Assembly (NCBI GenBank): GCA_025677815.1
Contig: JAIXMP010000020.1
Span: forward strand, 434,001-498,000
Origin: Phascolomyces articulosus
Taxonomy: Eukaryota > Mucoromycota > Mucoromycetes > Mucorales > Lichtheimiaceae
Direction: 5' to 3'
DNA length: 64,000 nt
The notes under the pieces were generated by a model that was given only the letters and a program-made list of their open reading frames with translations, was not told where the DNA came from and made no database searches. This document shows, one piece after another, positions 35,841 to 47,000 of this stretch. How positions within the stretch are numbered: the first letter of the stretch is position 1; each line of letters starts with the position of its first letter. The translations under genes were made by a program, and so were the position numbers.

Positions 35841-37613
35841 ATACTTTTTGTGACAAGTACAATAGTTACTTGGCATAAGAAAAATGTTTAATTATTTTAT
35901 GCTAAACCTTAAAAGAAATAGCATTTACAGCCAAGGGATCTCCCCTTTTTTATCGTATGTTATCTACGATCGATTCACACCATCATCACGATGGTTTCCC
36001 TTTTTTTTTTGTCCCAGTATAAGAACTGAGAATTGATTTGTCAAACATATATAATTATAATTAAACAAAAGTAAAATAAAAAAAAAACGTATATCAGAAA
36101 TTACACTTATAGAGGAAGGGATGGATCATATATGAATTAAATAAAGGAAATTTAATAAGCTTTAAAGCAACTGTTGTCGTTTGTGTACTTCTTCCGCATG
36201 GATTTACGTAACACTAAAGTGGTTCTGGCGCTGACGCCATTCGGCCAAAACGTTTCTTAGTGAAAGACGTATCGCCTATGAACAGACCATGATCTTCTCC
36301 CTTTCTTTCATTATAGAACTATCTCCCTCCAAACTATATTCTTCTCCCTGGATAAGAGTGTGTTTTTGAGCGATCACTGCGTGACACAACAATTCTGTAT
36401 AAATCGTAAAATAGACTGATATGACAGAAAAGAGTTTAATAATATGTATATATTAATTAAGATTACTATCATAGAAAATTCTTTCGATAATAAAAAAATG
36501 CATAAAAAGATTCCTGGAAATATATACCAACTTTATAACAATTGTAAACGAAAACCTTATACTATAACAAACTACAAAGGTTGTCATTCCTGTTATTATT
36601 TGTTATTGTTCATCTTAAACACAATGTATATTCCAAATGAATTAGGAAAGTAAAAAGTGTAATATCATTTACTATTGTTGGTAATATTATACTTCGATGG
36701 TTAGCCAGAGGTGAGCTGAGAGAGAAATACGAAAAACGCATGGCATGGTCATTTGAACATCGATTTTTGGGAAAACCTCGCTTTTACACATAAAATTTCA
36801 AAACCATGATATAAAACGACAAGGTAGATTTATGATTGTTATTATTTTTATGTAAGATAAAAAAGATAACAAAAAATATAGCATTACGCATTATTTATAT
36901 TATTATTATGAAGAATAATGAAGTTATAACTTATGAGAGTTAGGGCTTTATTCGTTTGGGATTTTCTTATCAGTATAAATATGAATAATAATAAATTATT
37001 TATTTTTATATAAAAATCGAAATATCAATGGATTATTACGTTATTGATTGAATTATAATATAAAATATATTTAAAAGTATGGAACAAAAACCTAAGGTGG
37101 GATGACAACGATCATGCAGCGTATGCAAATGTATTACACAAATAACAAGAATTCTAATAGTTACCAGTTTTATTATGCTTATTATTTACAAATAAATGGC
37201 CTGGGGAACATAATTTACTCCCCCGTTCGTTGGGTCTAGTTGTCATGGGACAACTTTGGTGCTTCCCCAGTGACCTTTTCTTGTTATATATTCGATAAAA
37301 AAAATATACAAGAATCAAAGAACATAAAGAACGCTATATAATAGCCCTTCTTTTATGGTCTTACAAAGGTTTGATAAAGAAGAATAGTTATAAAGCCAAC
37401 TACTTTTGCATATTATTGTAATAATATTTTTAAGGTTTAGACCAAGAAAAACACAGCAACAACCAGAAAAAAATAGTCAACTTCTCACGCGGGTCCAACC
37501 TCCTATTTACTTGTTTCTTTCTTTCTTTCTCTTTTTCCTTCTTCTTTCTCCTCTTCTTTCTCTATTTTTTACCCTTTTCTCTTCTATCTTTCTTATTACT
37601 ACAATTAAAAAAA
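35841..37613. other. 1.8 kb spacer
   Basis: No gene supported. A more GC-rich patch at 36190-36290 (GGTTCTGGCGCTGACGCC) stands out and may belong to the same foreign segment as the preceding ORFs. The last 130 bases are C/T runs in front of the F-box gene. Confidence 0.5.
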
Positions 37614-39230
37614 ATGGCAGAAACATGCTCTTCCCTGCCAATCATCACTCATTCATTCAAAAAATCAACATCCTCACAAAAGAAAAAAGAACTCCCTCAT
37701 ATATTTCGATTACCCAATGAAATTCTGGAAGAAATAATTCAAACCACCGCTCGAGTAGAACGAGACGATGATCGACAATTTCTTGGATGGCAGTTTCCAG
37801 AACATCAACATACCCAACTGAAACAGGTTGCCCTATGTTGTCGACGATTTTATGCTTTATGTGTACCTTATTTATGGCGAGACAAGGAATTTATTTTACC
37901 ACGTGAAGACGATGAAACAAAGATTGATTCAAGAACAGTGCAATTGGCCACTGATATTTTATCAAGAGAAACTCATCTTGTACAGCAGCAGCAACATCTT
38001 CATCATGAAGAAGAACAAGAGACGAAACAACAAAGGAGGAAAAGAAAAAGACATTTTGGTGCTTATGTACGGTCATTATGTCGGGACCTCACCAACGGAC
38101 CGCATTACGACATGAATAATTCCAGATTGATGGCCGAACTTGTGTGTAACCTACGGGCGTTGAGAATCGATTTTCATCCAAAAGCAAGGGCTGAACATTA
38201 TGGATTAACCTTCTTTGTCCAATCCTGTCCATTATTAGAGGAATTATATTTGGAGAATTGTCGAGATACATATGATGATTTTGCTTCTTTATTACACTTC
38301 AAACGACGATTGACTTCCTTGACCTTATTATGTTGTACTATCAAAGAGCAAACATGGCATCATTTAATTGAATTAAACAAGAAATCTCTTAAAAAGTTAT
38401 TATTACAACGTGTTTTGATTGAAAAAGATCCCAACATGAACAACGACAACAGCAGTCATACACATTATCCCATCACTGTTATAAAAAATATCACCACCGC
38501 CAGCATTGTACCTTTGATACCCATCCCCCATACTGCCTATGATCATTTATTTTCGAATCAACAATTGACTCATTTAGCTCTTTCGGATGCCATTTGCTAT
38601 CCCATGCTCAACAGGATCGTTAATGGATCACCTCACTTGATAAAACTCGCCATTATTGTCAAAGAATCTGAACCCATATTATCCACACGATGTATTTTAT
38701 TACTAGCTCAGTTACATCAATTACGTATTTTGTCCCTTGCCTTTCGATCAGTTCATCCATTGTCGACGGATTATGAACGATTACCCTGTCGTGCACCATC
38801 ACAAACATGGACTTATTTTGCTCAACATATGTCACAGTTACGATTGATTCATGTATCTGCATCCCAGTTATTATTGACGCATGATTTCTTTTCTACATTA
38901 TTCGGTCCATCCACCCCTTCGGCTTTATCTCAAGTCATGTTACATCATGTCAGTCATGTCGTTACACCTATTCATTTTGATGAATGGACGGATCAACAAG
39001 TGGTAGATGCTTATCATAAAGAAATATTAACGGCGCAAGATACAATGGATGCATGGTCATCCTCCTCCTCTTTGAGTGCTTCGAATGCTTCTAGTTCTTG
39101 TATGAATGAAGGGTGGTGGCAAGGCTATTTCCTTACCTTTGATCAAGCTCAAGAAAAAGGATTTCGTTGTTTCGAACAAGAAGATCAAGTTTGCTTTGTA
39201 AAAGGGTTTGAAGATTGGTGTGAAAAATAA
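37614..39230 (+). CDS. F-box protein with leucine-rich-repeat-like region
   Basis: Single exon, 538 aa, ATG at 37614 in an A-rich context (AAAAAAATGGC). The F-box spans about residues 27-80: FRLPNEILEEIIQTTAR, then LKQVALCCRRFYALCVPYLWR. The F-box would contact Skp1 in an SCF ubiquitin ligase. The rest has irregular leucine-rich repeats (for example CPLLEELYLENC, RLTSLTLLCC, NKKSLKKLLLQR), the usual substrate-binding arrangement. A Gln/His/Glu/Arg-rich low-complexity segment lies at about 125-145. Such F-box/LRR proteins are abundant in Mucoromycota and the target cannot be named. No intron, unlike most neighbours. Confidence 0.85.
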   Translation: MAETCSSLPIITHSFKKSTSSQKKKELPHIFRLPNEILEEIIQTTARVERDDDRQFLGWQFPEHQHTQLKQVALCCRRFYALCVPYLWRDKEFILPREDDETKIDSRTVQLATDILSRETHLVQQQQHLHHEEEQETKQQRRKRKRHFGAYVRSLCRDLTNGPHYDMNNSRLMAELVCNLRALRIDFHPKARAEHYGLTFFVQSCPLLEELYLENCRDTYDDFASLLHFKRRLTSLTLLCCTIKEQTWHHLIELNKKSLKKLLLQRVLIEKDPNMNNDNSSHTHYPITVIKNITTASIVPLIPIPHTAYDHLFSNQQLTHLALSDAICYPMLNRIVNGSPHLIKLAIIVKESEPILSTRCILLLAQLHQLRILSLAFRSVHPLSTDYERLPCRAPSQTWTYFAQHMSQLRLIHVSASQLLLTHDFFSTLFGPSTPSALSQVMLHHVSHVVTPIHFDEWTDQQVVDAYHKEILTAQDTMDAWSSSSSLSASNASSSCMNEGWWQGYFLTFDQAQEKGFRCFEQEDQVCFVKGFEDWCEK

Positions 39231-39624
39231 TAATAATAAACTGTAAATTTGTAAACTTTTGGTGTATATACACATTATCGTCTTTTTTTACATTCAATGA
39301 ATGAAGAGATGAGAATGCAGTTCAACGGTGAAAGTGTAATGTTTTCCATAAAAGGAAATCAACAGGTGACACGAAAAACATTTTTTTTAAAAAAAAGCAG
39401 ACAGTCACAATGTCGTGCAAAAAAAATTGGGAAAAAAAGGTATTTAAAGGGAAGCAAAAATTTGATTGTCTCGCATTGCATTTTATCTCTTCTCAATTCT
39501 TTTTTTCCACTTTTTTTTACTCCTTTTCTCATTACACACAATTCTTCTATTTTACTTACACTTCCCCTTTTATTATATAAATCACGTCATCTTTTATTTT
39601 AACGCGTTATAAACAAAAATAATA
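39231..39624. other. Spacer between F-box gene and NELF-A-like gene
   Basis: A/T homopolymer runs and pyrimidine-rich leader; no supported frame. Confidence 0.5.
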
Positions 39625-42229
39625 ATGGAACGAAATACACCAGACGGTACCCGTACTTGGCTGTCGGAAGAATTTAATCGACCTGGTTGGCATTCTGCTA
39701 GAGTTGCACAAGAATTATCAAATGAAGTATTAAATATGGTTTTAATGCGTTATCACCAATACCCTCAAGCCGCAAAATTGGGTTTATTATTTGCATTACT
39801 TTATGTTCGTAAATCTGATTTCCCTCGCATGCAAGTTTCCATTCATAAGGTAAATGTTTGAATTACACATTCTTTTTTTCTTGTTTTTACTTGTCAAAAA
39901 AAAATTCAAAAGGATGATTGGGTAAGCTTTCTTTTTTTGGAATAAAGAATTATATATATGTCTATGGGTTTTTCTTGGGGGAGAGAGAATGAAAAGGGGA
40001 TACTTTTTACTAGCATAATCTATGTTTTAGTATCACGTGATCCCCTTTTTATTGTGATTGTAATATTTATTTTTCTTCTTCATTCCCTTTCGTGTGTGTG
40101 TGTCCATTGGAAACTCTCCTCCCAAATTAATAACATCATCCTTTTGAACAAAAAACACTTGCAATGAACAACAATAATAAATAACAAAGCGACAACATGT
40201 ATAAATTTGGTTCTAAAAAAAACAGTATATAACTTTTTTTTGAGTTCATTACTTTTCCTTTTGTTCATATTCTCTGAGTTTGGGGGAGGTGAAACGGGAG
40301 GGTTTTGAAAAAAAGAGAGAAAGTTTGAAATGTATAAGGTTTTTCCATAATGACCTTTCATGTTGAAAAAGATCTCGTCATTATTTAAGGGGTGACTATG
40401 CCCGTTTTTTTTAAACAAGTTATATACTGTTTCAACTAGACCTATTTTATTTATATATGTTGTTGGTATTGTTGCTTTTCATAAAATTTTATAATAATAG
40501 TAACGATAATGAAATGTAAACTAATCAATACATTATCTCTATCAATGTAGATCCTTGCGCAAGCTAAACAAGATACTGACGATTGGGTTCGAACAACAGC
40601 ACATATTCTTGACAAAGTATCCGAAAATCGTGTAGACGATAAACGTATAACAAAACTGAATATGGATGTTGAAACATGTTATGATGCTTTCGGAACTTTA
40701 TTAAATGATATTAGCAATGGTGGTAAGTTTAAATCAAACCATAAAGAGTCTGAAAAAGGGGAAAGCGTATTTTTTTTCTTTACATAAATAGTATATAGCT
40801 AAACAAACAACCAAACTATTATTTAGTCAAAGAACACGGTATTAGTTTCCACGCCAATGAATATGCAGTCATGATTCCAGAAATTCGTGAAGAATGCATT
40901 TATGGCACCGAAGTGTACAAGTCCAACAGACCAACATTAAAACAACATTTCACATTGAGGACCCCTTCAAATCAAACATTGCGAGCCGAACATCGAAAAA
41001 AAGTACTCCAAGCGTTGGTAGATAAGGAACGTGCAGAAATGACATCACCTACTTCTCCTACAAAGACCACACCACCCGCTTCTGCAGCAGCTACACCCGT
41101 CACTGGTATGACACGTCCTTTACCCGGTTCTTCTACAAATATCCATGGTCCAGCTGCGAAACGTCAAGCCATTGCTCCCCCTTCACAAAACTTATTCATT
41201 AATCGAGGTGGAGGTCCACAACAAGGAGGTATGCGTCGACCACCCCCATCACGTCCAACTGCACCTGGTGCTGCTAGTTTATTCAATACAAGAGCACAAG
41301 CACGTCCCATGGCTGCTCCTGCACCTGGTGCTTCAAGTATGTTTATTCCTTCTCGAAAAGGCTCTTTGGGCGGTGCACGACCTGCTCCTGTTCGATCTGT
41401 TCTTCCTATCACACCTACAAGTGCTTCTGCCTCCTCTGCTACAGCCAATCAACCGCCTACACCTACAACTCCCAAAGGTTTTCAAAAACAATCACGTGTA
41501 CAAATGTTGGATTTCACTGAATCAAATAAGATGTTACAAGACAACAACCGCAACATTGATGAAGCTGAGAAACGTATGTATTTTTTATTTATTTATATTA
41601 TCTATCTATTTCATCCATCTCAATGAGAGAAAACAGACACTAAAAGTTATTAAATTTATACAATATATAGGATTAAAAGGTCAACGAGAACAACAAAAAC
41701 ACGAAAATGCACTACGACGACAACAACAACGCGAAGAAGAAGCTAAATGGAAAGCTAGTGCAAAATCTGTTAAACGCCAACGCACAAGCACAACTTCAAC
41801 GGCCGTGGGTGAAACTAGTCAGCCTCCATCCCCTACACATCCTACTTCTTCTCGTTCACCTTCTCAGCCTTCATCACCTACGTTGCGTAAGTACATCTTT
41901 AAAAAGAGAATGTTTTAAAAAAGGTGTTAACGTGCTCGCAATTATTCTTCCAAAAAAAATATGATTTTTAGCTTCTGATAATATTGCAAAATCTCCCACA
42001 CCTACTACTTCAAGTCTTCCTCCTAATGATGCGAATGATGAAAATTATTTACAAGATCCATCACGTACGTTCAAAGGCAATCCTTCTTCTTCCTCTTCTA
42101 TGGCTGTATAAAAAAAATCATTACTATTATTACTTGTTCCACTTGCAATCGAAAAAGCGTTGAACCGACAAGTCTTATTCTTTTTCTTTTTTCATCTTTG
42201 CAGGTCAACAAGATGAATTCCAACAATAA
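39625..42229 (+). CDS. NELFA: NELF-A-like transcription elongation factor (HDAg domain)
   Basis: NELF-A is a subunit of the negative elongation factor that holds promoter-proximal RNA polymerase II. Exons: 39625-39849, 40551-40722, 40827-41573, 41671-41886, 41972-42064, 42204-42229; 417 aa. The N-terminal about 170 residues align with animal NELF-A: AAKLGLLFALLYV, the pattern DTDDWVRTTAHILDKV, then LKQHFTLRTPSNQTLRAEH. Downstream RVQMLDFTES parallels the KLLDISEL motif. The middle is Pro/Ala/Thr/Ser-rich and likely disordered. Exon 4 encodes a basic Gln/Arg/Glu coiled-coil-like stretch with KSVKRQR. Intron 1 is long for this window (701 bases). The last intron may be retained, giving a different end at TAA 42109-42111. 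Confidence 0.8.
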
Positions 42230-42615
42230 TCATCGAGAAAAAATTTAACCAATTATCAAAATTTATGTAATAATCATTTATATTATACTTCTTCTTTCCC
42301 CTCTTGTTTATAGTTTTATAGTTGCACCCCTCTTCCCCTTTCTATTTACATTATCACATTATTCAATATAATTATAACCTTATACCATTTGCTTGTTTGC
42401 TTCTCATCATCCATCGCTTCATTAACCGCTTTTTCTATTTCGTTTATTATTATTATTCTATTATACATATATAAATATACAAATCTTATTATTTTACCTT
42501 TGTACAGAAGAAAAAAAAATGGGTCTCTCTCTTTTTTTTAACAATCTCATTCTTTGAACTTTTTTTTTTCTTGCTGTTGATTTTTTTTTTGTGGAGTAGT
42601 GTTGTGTGGTGACAA
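42230..42615. other. Spacer between NELF-A-like and PfkB genes
   Basis: 3' region of the NELF-A-like gene and T-rich leader of the next; no supported frame. Confidence 0.5.
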
Positions 42616-43862
42616 ATGGCAGATAAAGAAATAATCCCTATATATGGCTCTCTGGGGAGTCTTATTATAGACGACATTGTCTATGAAGATGGGACAAAAG
42701 AAACAGATATTCTTGGTGGTGCTGGCATATACGCCATCTACGGTTGGTCTTTTTCTATTTTCCATTCTTTTGGAGTATAATGGACTAGTGAGCTTTTTCA
42801 TGGTGTCATTTACTCATATGTTACTAATATAGGCATGCGCATTTGGTTTGATTCTCCTGAATCGAAAAAAATTGGTTACATTGCTCAGGAAGGATTTGAT
42901 CACCCAATAGAAATTGCAAAGCAACTAGAAGATCTTGACATTACATTACGTCGTCAACAACATGCTGATTTGCATACCACACGCGGTTTAAACACGTTTG
43001 GTCCAAATGATTATCGGTAACAATAAAAATAAGAAAATCCCTCCCCCTCCCTTTTGTGCTTATGTTTATATCCGTCTAAAATTTTATTTTTCCTTTATGC
43101 AAACTCATTGATAATAATAACAACAAAAAAAGTGATTTTGAATATATTCATCCTATTATTCGTCTGACGGCACAAGATCCACCCGAAAGTTGGGTTCAAT
43201 CCCTTCGCGTGATTCATATTATTTGTTCACCTGAACGTTGCATTGAAATAGTTACAGAATGGCGGGAAAGGGGTGGATCATCCGCTGCATTTATTTGGGA
43301 ACCTGTACCGTGGTCTTGTCGAACAGAGGTAATATTAAAAAATAGAGCATGACATCATTGAATTTTTTTTTGTTTTTGGTTTAATGCCTTCTTCTATCTT
43401 TAATATGGTTAGTGTTATGATTTGGTATGCAAAGCGGCAAAATTAGTGGATGTGTTGACACCCAATGATTATGAAGCGGCTGCTTTGATAGGCAATCCAA
43501 CGATGGATCCAGAAAAAAGTGCACAACTATTGTATGAAGCTATAGAAAAGACATCAATTGTGATTCGATCAGGGAAACGAGGTGCTGTCATTGCAACGAA
43601 TCTTGGCATAGAGTGGGTACCTGCTTACTGGGAAGAACATCAAAGTGATAAAGTCAAGGATGTGACAGGTGCTGGTAATGCTTTCTGTGGCGGTTTATGT
43701 ATTGGTTGGGTCGCGTCCAATGGGGATCCAGTCATGGCTGCACGCTATGGTGCTGTTTCTGCCAGTTATGTCGTTGAGCAAGTAGGGTTACCTACTCTTT
43801 TAAACAATACATGGAATCAAGGTCCAAATGCTCAAGAACGTCTTGAAAAACTTTTACGGTGA
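42616..43862 (+). CDS. PfkB-family protein, MAK32-like, atypical catalytic residue
   Basis: Ribokinase/PfkB fold. Exons 42616-42742, 42833-43016, 43133-43328, 43413-43862; 318 aa. The start reads IPIYGSLGSLIIDDI followed by ILGGAGIYAIYG, the N-terminal PfkB GG motif. The region TPNDYEAAAL matches the substrate-binding N-x-x-E block. The C-terminal signature is DVTGAGNAFCGG at about 252-263. In active sugar kinases the residue after GAG is the catalytic Asp; here it is Asn. The fungal MAK32 group shows similar variants, so this may be a non-kinase member. Yeast MAK32 is linked to maintenance of killer double-stranded RNA. Ends tail-to-tail with the phosphorylase kinase gene, 143 bases apart. 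Confidence 0.85.
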
Positions 43863-44005
43863 TCAAATAATAAATAATATATATTCCACCCCCTGTCGTA
43901 TTGTCTTTGTAATATACTGTTTTTTTTATTTACTTATATATAGAGTGTAATTTAATAGAATTATAGTAGTAGTAATAGAATCACTAGCAGTAGCTTTTGT
44001 TGGGT

Positions 44006-47000
44006 TTAATAGGTGAATTCAATAGGAAGCACTTTTAAAGCACTCTTGGATAAATAACCAAACGTACTGTCATCCGATCCTTGTTGTGGCAAATCATAAA
44101 ATAATTTATGTGCCAATCCCTTATTTTCCTTATAACTCAATGCATGATCCTTATTCTCCTTGTTCCACTTGATCCAGAAAAACTCGACAGCAGTATCCAT
44201 AATTTGTACAATATCGATATACGTATTCAATTGCATTTCTGGATTGCGTTCCTTGAGTTTATAAATTACCGTCAATGTTTCCACAGCAATTTGCCGTTCG
44301 GCTGGATCAATAAACCATCCCAAAAAGATTTCCACGGCCAGTGCAAAGTTGAATTCTTCGGCTGTCTTTTCCAATACGGTAGGATCTCTTGGTAAGGTAT
44401 GGTTTCGAATACGTAATCCTTGAGAACTATCCAAAATTTTCCATGTGTTGGGGAAGAATTGAGGCGGGACCCGATTCAATGCACCATCATTCTTGCGACG
44501 ACGTAACCAACGACCATTCGAATGTGGACAGTGGGTGATAGGTGTTGGTATACTAGTGTTATTGTTATTGCTATGATGTTTGTTTTTACTGTTTGCTCCA
44601 AGGGTGGTCGTACCTGTACTCGTAACACTTGTGGTAATGGTTCTTTCAATAAGATCCGTAGGACCCGTATGGTTATGTTGTTCAATAATAGGTGAAGTAA
44701 TAGTCGTAGAGGATGATCCATTATGACCTGTTGTACCCATCACTGGTTTCTTTTCACCAATGAATACATAGGAATCGCGGTATTGTACCTGACGAATCTT
44801 AGTACTACCCAGATTTTCCATGGCTTCAATGCCTTCTTTACCCAGATGTTCAGTACAATCGTCCTTGACAGCCACCACCACAATAGTACCAGGTGAAAGC
44901 CAATCAATAAATCGTTTAAATTCCAAACTTTCTTCCGTAGAAATATGGGTATCGAAGGATCCTCGCTCCAATAATAATTGAGTGCTACGATCAATGGCCC
45001 ATACATGAATACCACGCGAATTACCATGTAGCGTGTGCCCATTAATGTCCACTCGTGCAAAATTTCCCCAATTATACCCTGCTGATTGAGCACGAATCAC
45101 CAACTTGTTATTATTATCCACTACCATGGTGGCTGCTGGAGCCAAGGGTGTGGATGGTGTAACAGTGTTATTTTGTTGCTTCTGTTGTTCATATTGCTGT
45201 TGCTTTTCTTTCTTGGAAGGTGGAAGGGATAACATTAAGAGACCACCGGGTTTATCCCTCACCATGATATCTGTATCACATAAACGAGGTCCAGATAAAA
45301 TCGTACCCAAAAGTGATTTGATTTCAAAAGGTGAAAGCTGCATCAAATGTTCGACGGCTTCTTCTTCATCACATCCATTGGTACGACTAATTTCTTCACG
45401 TAATGCAATGATAATATAATGGGTACGTAATCTTAAAATACCGTCAAAGATGTGTGGTTCCGTTCGAATCAAACTGCCAAGGTAAATAATGATTTCTTGT
45501 ACCACTGGTCCTTCACGTACATCATCATTACTGTTATAGATTTTACAATGAGTCTCATATTTATAAATATAGCTGTAAAAATATATATATTGAAAAACAC
45601 TTACCAGTGTTCTGAAATCATTTTACTTAAAGCATCAGGTGCTGTAGGCATTGACATCAAGTATTCTTGAGGACCAGATCCAATACTCACTTGCTTTTGT
45701 CGAATTACTAAGTCAGTAATATTAATGGTGAGAGAAGGAACAATTTTGCGTAACAATCCAGCTGCTTGACGTGCAATCGACCAATATTGAAGACGCATTG
45801 ATTTTAAATAGACTTCTTCAAGTAACTCTTTGATGGTTGCTTGCAGTTGATCAATATAATAATCTATTGGTTGACAGGAGGCAAGGTATTGCAACAAATC
45901 TAATAACATGGAGAAAACGTTGTAAGAAATCATCTTACCCATTGAAATAAAAAAGAGAGATATCCAAACTTCTTTTTTTATCGATTTCCTTCTGTTTCTC
46001 ATCTGAATACTATATACATACCAATTTGATCATAAAGATTGCCTGATGCAAGCAAACTATCAACAGCTTGTTCAAATTGAGATGGGTCACCCAACATTAA
46101 CGCAAGCATATCAGCTGGAGATTCACTGGGAGGACGATCGGAGGAAGCAGAATCAGCACCAGGGAAAGGTGATCCACTGCTTTCTTCTGTTGTTGAACCC
46201 ACATCGTTCAATGTAGCAGAGACCGTCTTTCTTGCTGATGGACTACTATTATGTTGTTCAGGATCCTTGAGTTTGAATTGGGGTTCATCATCCTCATAAG
46301 CATTAGAAGGTTTCAAATTGGACAAGGCCGTGGATAATTGTTCAAAATAGCTTTCTTGATTCAATCGATCCAAGGGAGAGGCCAAGGATTTACCATGGAA
46401 CGCCGTATTGCGTCGTCTTGGTGTCTTGCTACCAGGTGTATTGGCTTGTGTCTCTCCTTCATCATAACCCAATTTACGGTGAATGGATCGACGTCGATTG
46501 CGAGCTGTCCTGTTGGCAAATAGCAAGATACTTTCCCAATTCATATCTGGTTGGTTGATCAAGAAATCAAGGGATTCAATGTTGCTGGTATTGATGGATT
46601 CAGTAAGACGGCACAGACGGACACGAACACCATTGCTGCTTTCTCCACAACGCAAGTTCATAAAGAAATTCAGCAGGTTCTTTTGAGAAGATCGATCAGA
46701 GACAGAAGTAGCAGTGGTGATGCTTGTCAAATCACCTTGTTTTCCTTGATGTTGGACCATTGCAGCACCCAATAATGCATTGGTAAGGACAACGACCATG
46801 GTGGGCCGACCTGGATAAAACCAATTTTGACTTGTAAAGCTTAATTCACTTTCAAAGGCAGATACCAAGTAATCAGGATCTGAATTAAGGTAAAATTCTT
46901 CATTGTCCATAAAGTGAGGAGTAAATGCGTAGATTTGACCTTGGATACGATATAAACGAGAAGTTCCCAAAACACCCACAGGTCTATACCATCATAAATG

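Noticed and set aside
41145..41918. 257-codon shifted frame in the NELF-A-like gene
   Set aside because: Shifted reading of the Pro/Ala/Thr-rich exon; it runs through the intron and gives Leu/His-rich text with no family resemblance.
44476..45419. Other-frame ORFs over the ILEI-containing exon
   Set aside because: Antisense or shifted readings of a strongly coding exon.
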